DNA from: Cloacibacterium sp. TD35
GTDB taxonomy: Bacteria > Bacteroidota > Bacteroidia > Flavobacteriales > Weeksellaceae
Assembly: GCF_028864635.1 (NCBI RefSeq)
Contig: NZ_CP104850.1
Span: forward strand, 2,238,001 to 2,302,000
Length of the DNA: 64,000 bases
Direction: 5' to 3'
Position 1 is the stretch's first letter. Every line of letters begins with the position of its first letter. Shown here piece after piece: positions 44,660 through 52,925 of this stretch. The position numbers and the translations under genes are program-made. The notes under the pieces are model-generated. The model was given only the letters and a program-made list of their open reading frames with translations, was not told where the DNA came from and searched no databases.

Positions 44660-45874
44660 ATGAAAAATTTGGTAATTATTGGCAAAGTTTTCCCAGAACC
44701 TAATTCTACAGCTGCTGGTTCTAGAATGATTCAATTGATGGATTTATTCTTAACTCAAAATTATCAAATTACATTTCTTTCCACCGCTACTATTTCAGAA
44801 AATAGCTTTGACTTAAGCTCTAAAAACATTCAGTTTCAGAACATTTCACTCAATGACAGCAGTTTTGATGAACTCATCAAAAATCTAAACCCAGATATAG
44901 TTGTTTTTGACAGATTCACCACTGAAGAACAATTCGGGTGGAAAGTTTCAGAGCAAGTTCCGAATGCCGTTAAAATTCTCGACACCGAGGATTTACATTT
45001 CCTAAGAAACGCCAGAGAAAAAGCTTTTAGACAAAATAAATTTTTAGAAAATTCAGATTTAATCAATGACGTTTTCAAACGTGAAATAGCTTCCATTTTA
45101 AGATGCGACTTATCCCTCATTATTTCTGAATTCGAAATGAATTTACTCATTGAAAAGTTTAAAATGGACGAGAATATTCTCTTTTATCTTCCACTTTTTG
45201 GAGAGGTTAAAAACCCTGAAACTTCTTTTTCCGAAAGAAAAAACTTTGTCAGCATCGGTAATTTTTTACACGAACCGAATTGGCAAACCGTTCTCCAACT
45301 GAAGAAAATTTGGAAAGACATCAAAAAACAACTTCCAGAAGCCGAAATTCACATTTATGGTGCTTACGCAAGTGAAAAAGTCTTTCAATTGCACAACGAA
45401 AAAGAAGGTTTCATTATCAAAGGAAGAGCCGAAAGCGTAGAAACTGTTTTTAACACTGCTAAAGTTTTACTTGCACCCATTCCTTTTGGAGCTGGAATTA
45501 AAGGTAAATTGCTCGAAAGTATGCAATTTGGATTACCCAATGTTACTTCCGCAGTTGGTGCAGAAGCGATGCATGGAAACCTTGACTGGAATGGATTTAT
45601 TACAGATGATGAAAACGAATTCATAGAAAAAGCAGTTCTACTCTATCAAGATGAAAATCTTTGGCAAAAATCCCAAGAAAATGGCTTCAACATTATAGAA
45701 AACAGATTCAAAAAAGAACTTTTTGAGCCCAATTTCATTCATAAAATTCAAGAAATTTCTGAGAATTTAGAATCATATAGAAACCAAAATATCTTAGGTC
45801 AAATTCTACAACATCACACGTTACAAAGCACTAAGTACCTGAGTAAGTGGATTGAAGAAAAGAACAAAAAATAA
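44660..45874 (+). CDS. Glycosyltransferase, GT4/group 1 type
   Basis: A 404-residue GT-B fold glycosyltransferase. The N-terminal Rossmann half starts MKNLVIIGKVFPEPNSTAAG; the C-terminal half has the donor-binding region (NFVSIGNFLHEPNW, EIHIYGAYASEK) and the EX7E-like site LAPIPFGAGIKGKLLESMQFGLPNV. It presumably adds a sugar from a nucleotide sugar in polysaccharide or protein glycosylation in the cytoplasm. No other glycan genes are adjacent, so acceptor and sugar are unknown. It lies about 20 bases after the tRNA terminator and 41 bases before the AAA+ gene on the same strand. Confidence 0.85.
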   Translation: MKNLVIIGKVFPEPNSTAAGSRMIQLMDLFLTQNYQITFLSTATISENSFDLSSKNIQFQNISLNDSSFDELIKNLNPDIVVFDRFTTEEQFGWKVSEQVPNAVKILDTEDLHFLRNAREKAFRQNKFLENSDLINDVFKREIASILRCDLSLIISEFEMNLLIEKFKMDENILFYLPLFGEVKNPETSFSERKNFVSIGNFLHEPNWQTVLQLKKIWKDIKKQLPEAEIHIYGAYASEKVFQLHNEKEGFIIKGRAESVETVFNTAKVLLAPIPFGAGIKGKLLESMQFGLPNVTSAVGAEAMHGNLDWNGFITDDENEFIEKAVLLYQDENLWQKSQENGFNIIENRFKKELFEPNFIHKIQEISENLESYRNQNILGQILQHHTLQSTKYLSKWIEEKNKK

Positions 45875-45915
45875 TCCCACAAAATTTCCGTATTTTTACG
45901 CATTAAAGTGTAGAT

Positions 45916-47262
45916 ATGCCGCAAAAAATCACAGAATTAGCTCAAGAATTGGGAGTTACCACAGAATCTCTTAAAAACTTCATCGAAGATTTTGATTTAG
46001 ACCTTTCAGAATGTCTTTTTCCAAACCTTGAAGTAAAGGATGATTTTGCCAAATTCGCTAGAGAAAACGTTAAGTTTTTGCAGAAATACGAAAAAGACTT
46101 AGTAGAGGAAAAATCTTCTACTCAAATTGCTTCAGAAATCCAACAGCCCGTAGAAAAAGTAGAGGCAATTATCAAAAAAAATAAACCTAATTTATTCGAA
46201 AACGGCTTGTATAAATCCTCGGTTTCTAGTTTCGGCATAGATAATAAACTCGGCGGAAATTACAGTTTCGTTTATGATTATTTTGGGCATTTAACCTCAT
46301 TAACTCAGCGAGATTTCATCGGCTATAGAGATTTATATTTCTACATTACAGAAATGCTGAATCCTTTTATAGATGAGACCCAGACGAAAGATTGGGGCAT
46401 CCAAAAACCTGCTGGAATTATTTTATACGGCCCACAAGGAAGTGGAAAAATTTTCTGGGCAAGAAAAATTGCTGAAATCATCAATTATGAGTTCAAAGAA
46501 GTGATGAATTCTTATTTGAGAACCAGTTTTATCAACGGAAAAAGAAGTGATTTTAATGATTTTTTAACTGCAATGATGAAGGAAGATAAAGTATTGCTAT
46601 TTTTAGAAAACTTCCACGAAATTGCTCAAGAAAAACCAATTGACTACAGCATTTTTTCAGAAAACAAATCTACCAAAGATATTATTCTCCATTCGATTCA
46701 TAAATTTGTGAACGAAGAGTTATTGATGGTGGTAGCTGCTACAAATTTGACTGGAATAGACAATGAGGTTTTTGCACCAGGAAGATTCGACATAAAAATT
46801 CCGATTTTCCCACCCAATGAAGATGAAAGAGCACAGATGATTATGCAATACATCACGCTTAACTTATCTGAAGACGCTATTCTGATGAAAATATTAAAAC
46901 ACAATGGTGCGGACAAAAAACCATATTGGAGTGAATATGCAAAACGCATGAATCTCTTCAGTAATACCATGATGATTGATTTCACCCAAAGTGTAAAAAA
47001 ACGTCTTAGAAATGTGTATTTGCGCAAAAAAACACACGAATGCAAAATTGAAAAATCAATTCTAGAAGCCAGTTTCATAGAGTGTGCCAGTAAATTGACT
47101 GATGAATATTTAAACGAAGTTCAGCAGTTCATCAGAGAAGTTTCTGCCAATGATTATGATGTTTTTGCAGCGAGAATTGAAGCCATGAAGAAAGAATTTC
47201 AAGCTTATATTATTAAAGAAAAACCACAAAGAAAAATAGGTTTTAACGTAGAAGAAGATTAA
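45916..47262 (+). CDS. AAA+ family protein with degenerate Walker motifs
   Basis: A 448-residue protein. The N-terminus (residues 1-45) resembles a small helical IF2-N-like domain (ITELAQELGVTTESLKNFIE). An AAA+ core covers about residues 135-320. Walker A is GPQGSGKI (residues 172-179): the lysine is kept, but the usual Thr/Ser is Ile. Walker B is VLLFLEN (226-232), with Glu-Asn in place of Asp-Glu. Sensor 1 (AATNLTGID) and the arginine-finger block APGRFD remain. ATP hydrolysis is therefore doubtful while nucleotide binding is possible. It ends one base before the THUMP methyltransferase gene, so a shared role in RNA or ribosome metabolism is plausible but inferred. Confidence 0.82.
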   Translation: MPQKITELAQELGVTTESLKNFIEDFDLDLSECLFPNLEVKDDFAKFARENVKFLQKYEKDLVEEKSSTQIASEIQQPVEKVEAIIKKNKPNLFENGLYKSSVSSFGIDNKLGGNYSFVYDYFGHLTSLTQRDFIGYRDLYFYITEMLNPFIDETQTKDWGIQKPAGIILYGPQGSGKIFWARKIAEIINYEFKEVMNSYLRTSFINGKRSDFNDFLTAMMKEDKVLLFLENFHEIAQEKPIDYSIFSENKSTKDIILHSIHKFVNEELLMVVAATNLTGIDNEVFAPGRFDIKIPIFPPNEDERAQMIMQYITLNLSEDAILMKILKHNGADKKPYWSEYAKRMNLFSNTMMIDFTQSVKKRLRNVYLRKKTHECKIEKSILEASFIECASKLTDEYLNEVQQFIREVSANDYDVFAARIEAMKKEFQAYIIKEKPQRKIGFNVEED

Positions 47263-47263
47263 A

Positions 47264-48424
47264 ATGGATACAGAAAATTTAAAAATTCAGATAAAAACAT
47301 TTTTTGGTTTAGAAGAAGTTCTTGCCGAAGAAATTAAAAAGTTAGGCGGAAGAAAAGTAGAGATTAAAAACCGCGCTGTAAACTGCGAAGGCGACCTTGG
47401 TTTTCTATACAAAATCAATTATTCTGCCAGAACAGCGGTTAAAATTTTGGTTCCTATTGCGACTTTTAAAGCATGGAACGAAAATAAATTTTATGACAAA
47501 GTTTTCGATTTTCCTTGGGAAACCGTGATGAGTGTAGACCAAAGTTTTGCCATAGATTCTACGGTTTATTCTGAAACGTTCACACATTCACAATTTGTCG
47601 CCTTGAAAATGAAAGATGCAATTTGTGATTATTTCGTGATGAAAGAAAGACGCAGACCAAATGTAGACCCGAAAAATCCTGATATTAAATTCCACCTTCA
47701 TATTGACAGAGAATTGGTAACAATTTCTTTAGATTCTTCTGGAGACCCTTTATTTAAACGTAGTTACCGAAAAGAACAAGGTGAAGCGCCGATTAATGAA
47801 GTTCTCGCTTCGGGAATGTTGCAACTGGCAGGCTGGGACGGAAAAGGCAATTTTCTTGACCCTATGTGCGGAAGTGGAACGCTTTTAATCGAAGCAGCTA
47901 TGCTAGCGATGGATTTACCTGCGCAGATTTTCAGAAAGAAATTTGCATTCCAAAATTGGAAAAACTATGACGCTGAGTTGTTTGCAAAAATTAAAGAATT
48001 CAGAATTAATAGGATTAAAGAATTTACGGGGAAAATTGTAGGTTACGACATTGATGCAAGAATGCTGAATGCTGCTAGAATCAACATAGAAGCGGCAGAA
48101 ATGGAAGATGTAATCGAGGTAAAAAAACAGAATTTCTTTGAATCTGAAAAAGATATGTTTCCGTTGTTAATGGTTTTCAATCCGCCTTATGATGAGAGAA
48201 TTGCGATTAACCAACCCGATTTTTACAAGAAAATTGGCGATACTTTTAAACAAAAATACCCGAATACATTGGCTTGGATGATTTCATCAGATTTAGAAGG
48301 CGTGAAAAATGTAGGTTTAAGACCTTCTAGAAAAATAAATTTGTTCAACGGAAAATTAGAATGCCGTTTCTTGCAATACGAAATGTATGAAGGAACGAAG
48401 AAGATTCATAAACTGGAGAAATAA
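47264..48424 (+). CDS. THUMP-domain class I SAM-dependent RNA methyltransferase (RlmL/YpsC-like)
   Basis: A 386-residue enzyme that methylates a guanine N2 in rRNA (23S m2G) or tRNA in related proteins. An N-terminal ferredoxin-like and THUMP region (residues 1-160, starting with IKTFFGLEEVLAEEIKKLGG) binds RNA. The methyltransferase domain has motif I LDPMCGSGTLLIEAA and motif IV FNPPYDERI. The length fits the short single-methyltransferase YpsC/RlmL-N type rather than the fused RlmKL. The exact position modified is not deducible. It starts one base after the AAA+ gene. Confidence 0.88.
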   Translation: MDTENLKIQIKTFFGLEEVLAEEIKKLGGRKVEIKNRAVNCEGDLGFLYKINYSARTAVKILVPIATFKAWNENKFYDKVFDFPWETVMSVDQSFAIDSTVYSETFTHSQFVALKMKDAICDYFVMKERRRPNVDPKNPDIKFHLHIDRELVTISLDSSGDPLFKRSYRKEQGEAPINEVLASGMLQLAGWDGKGNFLDPMCGSGTLLIEAAMLAMDLPAQIFRKKFAFQNWKNYDAELFAKIKEFRINRIKEFTGKIVGYDIDARMLNAARINIEAAEMEDVIEVKKQNFFESEKDMFPLLMVFNPPYDERIAINQPDFYKKIGDTFKQKYPNTLAWMISSDLEGVKNVGLRPSRKINLFNGKLECRFLQYEMYEGTKKIHKLEK

Positions 48425-48502
48425 TAGAGATTCTTTCAATTTTTAAATTCTTTAATTTTTAATTATTTAATATCTTTACACATCAATTTTTCAAAAAATT
48501 AC

Positions 48503-49048
48503 ATGCAAAATACAGCTCAACAATTTAGCGAAGTTATCAATCAATGTCGTGATTTATTTTCTAAAAAATTACAAGATTACGGTGCAGCTTGGCGTGTTCT
48601 GAGACCGAGTTCTATTACTGACCAAATTTATATAAAAGTCAATAGAATCCGTACTTTACAGATGACTGACGTAAAAATGGTAGATGAACACGAAGAAAAT
48701 GAATTTATAGCGATTGTGAACTACTCTATCATTGGTTTAATTCAGTTGGAAAAAGGTTTTTCTGAAAATTTAGACGAAGACAGAACCGAAATTCTGAAAT
48801 TATATGATGATTACGCTCAAAAAGCAAAAGATTTAATGCTTCGTAAAAACCACGATTATGGTGAAGCTTGGCGCGAAATGAGAATTTCATCCATCACCGA
48901 TTTAATTTATCAAAAAGTTCTTCGCACGAAACAAATTGAAGACAATCAGGGAAAAACGGTTGCATCCGAAGGAATTGACGCTAATTATTATGATATGCTG
49001 AATTACGCAGCGTTTTGTTTGATTAAGTTTTCGGAAACTAATTCCTAA
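48503..49048 (+). CDS. DUF1599 domain protein with internal duplication
   Basis: A 181-residue protein built from two related halves. Residues 10-50 (CRDLFSKKLQDYGAAWRVLR, SSITDQIYIKVNRI) and 110-150 (AKDLMLRKNHDYGEAWREMR, SSITDLIYQKVLRT) repeat the DUF1599 motif DYGxAWRxxRxSSITD. The family is called a nucleotide-modification-associated domain, but its biochemical function is not established. In flavobacteria it is often upstream of the DoxX/BT_3928 gene and tpiA, as here. It lies 78 bases after the methyltransferase gene and 16 before the DoxX-like gene. Confidence 0.88.
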   Translation: MQNTAQQFSEVINQCRDLFSKKLQDYGAAWRVLRPSSITDQIYIKVNRIRTLQMTDVKMVDEHEENEFIAIVNYSIIGLIQLEKGFSENLDEDRTEILKLYDDYAQKAKDLMLRKNHDYGEAWREMRISSITDLIYQKVLRTKQIEDNQGKTVASEGIDANYYDMLNYAAFCLIKFSETNS

Positions 49049-49064
49049 ACCCTAATTCCTAAAA

Positions 49065-50159
49065 ATGAAAAGAATTTTAAGATACATTATTGCCGTTATT
49101 TTCATTGCATCTGGTTTTGTGAAAGCGATAGATGTAAAAGGTTTTTCTTTTAAACTCGAAGAATATTTTTCGCCAGACGTTTTTAATTTGACTTTTTTAC
49201 AGAATTTCACTTTAGAAATTGCAATTTTTGTAGTCACATTAGAGTTGATTTTAGGATTAATGCTTTTGTTGAAAATGAAGCTAAAATGCACGCTCATTTC
49301 GTTAATTGCATTGTGCGTTTTCTTTGCATTTCTCACATTTTATTCAGCGTATTATAACAAAGTTACAGACTGCGGTTGTTTTGGAGATGCCATCAAATTC
49401 ACACCTTGGCAGAGTTTCTGGAAAGACATGGCGCTGCTTTTTGGTTTAATTATTCTTTGGTTTTTAAATAAAAAATCAGACACATTAAATAATGAAAAAG
49501 GATTTCTAAAAATGCCATTTCTTGGAATTGGAATTTTAATTTCTGCGTACGTTATTTATTACGGAATTGTACACGAACCTTTGATTGATTTCAGAGATTA
49601 TAAATTTGGAACTGACTTAAATGTAGAAAAACAAAAAATATCGGCCAATCCTTCGGAATACAAAACTTCTTACACGCTGAAAAACGCCAAAACTAGCGAG
49701 GAAAAAGTGGTAGGACAAGATGATTTCATCAATCAAAAAGAATATTGGGAAGAAGGAACACCATGGCAAATTCAGAAAGGTAAAGAAGTTTCTGTTTTAG
49801 TAAAACAAGGTTATCAGTCTTCTATTGATAAATTTAAATTAGAAGACGAAAACGGAAATGATATCACTGACCAAATTATACGTTCACCGAAAGTGTATTT
49901 GATTTTCTCTTATAAACCAAAGGAAATTTCTTACGGAGCACATCCATCAGAAGAAATTCAAGAAAAACTAGAATTGGTGGCTGGAAAATCTCCAATTTAT
50001 GAAATCTCAACAGAAAAATCAGATTTATTAGGTTTTCAACATTTAACAATGGACGGAACTGCTATCAAAACTATTGCAAGAAGCAATCCTTTTGTTTTGG
50101 TCTTAGAAAACGGTAAAATTGTAGAAAAGAAAAGTCTGGAAGATTTTTTAAAACATTAA
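49065..50159 (+). CDS. DoxX-like BT_3928 family membrane protein
   Basis: A 364-residue protein with four or five N-terminal membrane helices (residues 5-145, starting MKRILRYIIAVIFIASGFVKAID, a DoxX/MauE-type start, with CGCFGD near residue 105). A C-terminal soluble domain of about 200 residues follows. BT_3928 family proteins are frequent in Bacteroidota; their function is unknown, though the MauE resemblance suggests redox handling of the paired CxC cysteines. It lies in a same-strand block DUF1599-BT_3928-TerB-tpiA-prmA that is common in flavobacteria. Confidence 0.85.
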   Translation: MKRILRYIIAVIFIASGFVKAIDVKGFSFKLEEYFSPDVFNLTFLQNFTLEIAIFVVTLELILGLMLLLKMKLKCTLISLIALCVFFAFLTFYSAYYNKVTDCGCFGDAIKFTPWQSFWKDMALLFGLIILWFLNKKSDTLNNEKGFLKMPFLGIGILISAYVIYYGIVHEPLIDFRDYKFGTDLNVEKQKISANPSEYKTSYTLKNAKTSEEKVVGQDDFINQKEYWEEGTPWQIQKGKEVSVLVKQGYQSSIDKFKLEDENGNDITDQIIRSPKVYLIFSYKPKEISYGAHPSEEIQEKLELVAGKSPIYEISTEKSDLLGFQHLTMDGTAIKTIARSNPFVLVLENGKIVEKKSLEDFLKH

Positions 50160-50226
50160 AATAAAAAAACTTTGCGCTCATTGCGAAAAACTTTGCGACT
50201 TTGCGTGAAAAATAAACAAAAATAAA

Positions 50227-50574
50227 ATGAGAAAAACCAACAAATCCATCGCAGGATATCATTTATTGATGATTCTTTCGGCTGTAGATTATAAATTTCA
50301 TGTAGGCGAAGAAAAAGTCATCAGAGAATACTTAGAAGAAGAATTTCCGTTCCATGTGAATTTGGATAACGAGTTAGAAGTGATTTCTGCACTTCAACCT
50401 AGCGATTGGAAAGACCATTTTGAGTTTCAGGCACATTGTTTCCTTGACGATTCTACCGAAAAAGAACGCGAAGAATTTAAACAATTTGCAAAAAGACTCA
50501 TCAAAGCAGATACCAACGTTTCAGACAGAGAGCATGACTTCTACTCTTTGATGAAAACCATTTGGAAAATGTAA
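50227..50574 (+). CDS. TerB-like protein
   Basis: A 115-residue acidic, all-helical protein resembling the TerB/tellurite-resistance-like fold. Characteristic segments are HLLMILSAVDYKFHVGEEKVIREYL and RLIKADTNVSDREHDFYSLMK, with acidic positions that in TerB proteins can bind divalent metal. No other ter genes are adjacent, so the name should be read as a fold label. It lies 67 bases after the DoxX-like gene. Function unknown. Confidence 0.75.
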   Translation: MRKTNKSIAGYHLLMILSAVDYKFHVGEEKVIREYLEEEFPFHVNLDNELEVISALQPSDWKDHFEFQAHCFLDDSTEKEREEFKQFAKRLIKADTNVSDREHDFYSLMKTIWKM

Positions 50575-50688
50575 TTTTATATGAAAATTTAAAATAACTG
50601 ATTCAATTCATACCATAATATTTCTGTTAATCTTTAAAAATTCAGAAATTTGCAAAAATTTAAAATTTAACCTCAATACTTTATAGAA

Positions 50689-51447
50689 ATGAGAAAAAAC
50701 ATTGTAGCAGGAAACTGGAAAATGAACAAAAATGTAATTGATGCTCAGCAATTAATGGCTCAATTATTAGATTATAAAAAAGCTAATGCCACCAATTGCG
50801 AAGTGTGGATTGCGCCGCCTTCATTGTATTTAATGATGGCAAGAGATATTTTCGAAAATAACGAAGTTGGTGTTTTTTCACAAGACATGAGCGAATACGA
50901 AAGTGGCGCTTACACAGGTGAAATTTCTGCAGATATGTTACAATCTATCGAAGCAGACGGTTCTATCATTGGTCACAGCGAAAGAAGACAATACCATGGT
51001 GAAACCGATTCTCACTGCAACAGAAAAGTGAAATTGGCTTTAGATAAAGGTTTAACTCCTATTTATTGCAACGGAGAAACTTTGGAACAAAGAAAAGCTG
51101 GTCAACATCTTGAAGTGGTGAAAAACCAAACAGAAACTGCTCTTTTCACTCTTTCTGCTGAAGAAATTAAAAAAGTGGTAATCGCTTACGAACCAGTTTG
51201 GGCAATCGGAACTGGTGAAACTGCTTCTCCAGAACAAGCGCAAGAAATTCACGCGCACATAAGAAGTCTTATCGCTGCTAAATACGGACAAGAAGTAGCT
51301 GATGAAATCTCTATTCTTTACGGAGGTTCTGTAAAACCAGACAATGCTAAGGAAATTTTCTCTCAACCAGATATTGACGGTGGTTTAATTGGTGGAGCTG
51401 CTTTAAAATTAGAAGATTTTTCTAAAATTATTGAAGGATTTAACTAG
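50689..51447 (+). CDS. tpiA: Triose-phosphate isomerase
   Basis: Interconverts glyceraldehyde 3-phosphate and dihydroxyacetone phosphate in the cytoplasm. The 252 residues form a TIM barrel. Motifs: GNWKMNKN at the N-terminus (active-site Asn and Lys), the catalytic His in IGHSERRQ, the catalytic Glu in VIAYEPVWAIGTG, and the phosphate-binding YGGSV and GGLIGGAALK near the end. The ATG at 50689 starts MRKNIVAGNWKM, as in the family. It is followed by a terminator. Confidence 0.97.
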   Translation: MRKNIVAGNWKMNKNVIDAQQLMAQLLDYKKANATNCEVWIAPPSLYLMMARDIFENNEVGVFSQDMSEYESGAYTGEISADMLQSIEADGSIIGHSERRQYHGETDSHCNRKVKLALDKGLTPIYCNGETLEQRKAGQHLEVVKNQTETALFTLSAEEIKKVVIAYEPVWAIGTGETASPEQAQEIHAHIRSLIAAKYGQEVADEISILYGGSVKPDNAKEIFSQPDIDGGLIGGAALKLEDFSKIIEGFN

Positions 51448-51479
51448 AAGGAAGATTCAAGAATCAAGATATAAGACTG

Positions 51480-51510
51480 AGCCGAAAGAAATTTTCGGCT
51501 TTTTTCTTTT
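51480..51510 (+). terminator. Rho-independent terminator of tpiA
   Basis: AGCCGAAA (51480-51487) / TTTCGGCT (51493-51500), followed by a T-rich tract. Confidence 0.85.
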
Positions 51511-51559
51511 ACAATTCGGAAACTTAGCCGCTCGCTTCGCTCGCGCCATAAAATTTCAC

Positions 51560-51567
51560 TAAATTTG
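51560..51567 (+). promoter_or_regulatory. Candidate -7 promoter element of prmA
   Basis: TAAATTTG (TAnnTTTG), about 33 bases before the prmA ATG, after the tpiA terminator. Confidence 0.45.
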
Positions 51568-51600
51568 CACGGAATTTAAAAAACATCTAACACGCAACAC

Positions 51601-52428
51601 ATGCAAAACTATACAGAATTCAACTTCAAAATACAACCACTTGAACCTTGGAACGAAATCTTAATGGCAGAACTTATTGAAATAGGTTTTGACAGTTTCA
51701 CGGAAGAACTAGAAGGAATTTTAGCATACATTCCAACGGATTTGGTGAATGAAGAGAATTTCAAAACCCTAGAAATTTTCAATAATGAAAATGTAAAAAT
51801 TTCTTACACTTTCCAAGAAATGCCGAACATCAACTGGAACGAAGAATGGGAAAAAAACTTCTCTCCGATTAATGTAGAGGATAAGGTTTTAATTCGTGCA
51901 GAATTTCACGAACCAAATCCTGCGATGGAAGAAATCATTATTCAGCCGAAAATGTCTTTCGGAACGGGACATCACCCAACTACGCATCTCATGATTCAGC
52001 AAATGCTGGAAATGGATTTCAAAGACAAAAAAGTTTTGGATATGGGTTGTGGAACTTCCGTTCTTGCAATTTATGCCAAAATGAAAGGCGCAAAAGATGT
52101 TCTGGCGATTGATATTGATGAATGGTCAGTTGAAAATTCTAAAGAAAACGCTGAGAGAAACAACGTAGAACTCAGAATAGAACTGGGAACTGCCGAAAAT
52201 TTAGGAAAAGAAAAATTTGACATTATCTTAGCAAATATCAACAGAAATATCTTGATTTCAGACATCCCAACTTACGTAAAAGACCTGAACGAAGGCAGCG
52301 AACTATTGCTTTCTGGCTTATGTTTCTTTGATGTAGATGATATTCTAGAAGTTTGTACAGAACAAGGTCTTAAACTCAAAAACAAACAACAGCGCGAAGA
52401 ATGGTGCAGCTTGCTTTTGGAAAAATAA
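51601..52428 (+). CDS. prmA: Ribosomal protein L11 methyltransferase PrmA
   Basis: Methylates amino groups of ribosomal protein L11 using S-adenosylmethionine. The 275 residues have an N-terminal substrate-recognition domain (residues 1-100) and a class I methyltransferase domain. Motifs: MSFGTGHHPTT, SAM-binding VLDMGCGTSVLAIYAKMKG, acidic residue block VLAIDIDEWSVENS, and the PrmA-specific ANINRNIL in place of the usual NPPY. It lies ten bases upstream of the RDD gene. Confident assignment. Confidence 0.95.
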   Translation: MQNYTEFNFKIQPLEPWNEILMAELIEIGFDSFTEELEGILAYIPTDLVNEENFKTLEIFNNENVKISYTFQEMPNINWNEEWEKNFSPINVEDKVLIRAEFHEPNPAMEEIIIQPKMSFGTGHHPTTHLMIQQMLEMDFKDKKVLDMGCGTSVLAIYAKMKGAKDVLAIDIDEWSVENSKENAERNNVELRIELGTAENLGKEKFDIILANINRNILISDIPTYVKDLNEGSELLLSGLCFFDVDDILEVCTEQGLKLKNKQQREEWCSLLLEK

Positions 52429-52441
52429 ATTTTTAGAATTG

Positions 52442-52828
52442 ATGTTTACAGAATTAATCAAAAAAAGAATCTTTGCTTACTTAATTGACGGTGTGGTCAT
52501 TTCTACTCCGCTTTATATTGTAGGAATTATTTATTGGGATTATATTTTGACGGCTCATCCAAGTCAATTGTCTAAGTTAACTTTATATTTACAATTTATT
52601 CCTTTCTTTTTATATTTTTTTATTTCAGAGATGTTTTTTGATAAAACATTGGGCAAAAAATTAATGAAATTAAAGGTCATTCAAACAGAGAACAAAAATA
52701 AATTCACAACTATTTTCATTAGAACAATATCACGATTAATTCCTCTAGATTTAGCAACTTTTTTAATTTTTGAAAACGAACTTTTACATGATAAAATTTC
52801 AAAAACAAAAGTTGTAGAAAATATTTAA
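52442..52828 (+). CDS. RDD family membrane protein
   Basis: A 128-residue protein of the RDD family, named for conserved Arg-Asp-Asp residues. Here the equivalent first motif is KRIFAYLIDGVVISTPLYI, and a second conserved patch is KTLGKKLMKLKVIQTENKN. Three membrane segments are predicted. The function of most RDD proteins is unknown; some have been linked to ion transport. The ATG at 52442 is preferred over the TTG three bases before it. It follows prmA after 13 bases and is followed by a hairpin terminator. Confidence 0.85.
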   Translation: MFTELIKKRIFAYLIDGVVISTPLYIVGIIYWDYILTAHPSQLSKLTLYLQFIPFFLYFFISEMFFDKTLGKKLMKLKVIQTENKNKFTTIFIRTISRLIPLDLATFLIFENELLHDKISKTKVVENI

Positions 52829-52855
52829 CGTTCAAATTCATTTGAGCGTTTTTTT
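52826..52855 (+). terminator. Rho-independent terminator of the prmA-RDD operon
   Basis: AACGTTCAAAT (52826-52836) / ATTTGAGCGTT (52839-52849) with one wobble pair, followed by a T run. Confidence 0.8.
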
Positions 52856-52880
52856 ATTTCCACATCATGTTCAAAATCAT

Positions 52881-52888
52881 TAAATTTG
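52881..52888 (+). promoter_or_regulatory. Candidate -7 promoter element of alaS
   Basis: TAAATTTG (TAnnTTTG), 37 bases before the alaS ATG. Confidence 0.45.
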
Positions 52889-52925
52889 CGTCTTTACAAA
52901 AACATATATAGAAAGCATTATCAAT

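Noticed and set aside
51525-51548. GC-rich CGCTCGCTTCGCTCGCG stretch as an operator of prmA
   Set aside because: It is only partly self-complementary and resembles short dispersed flavobacterial repeat fragments; there is no second copy in the window to define a site.
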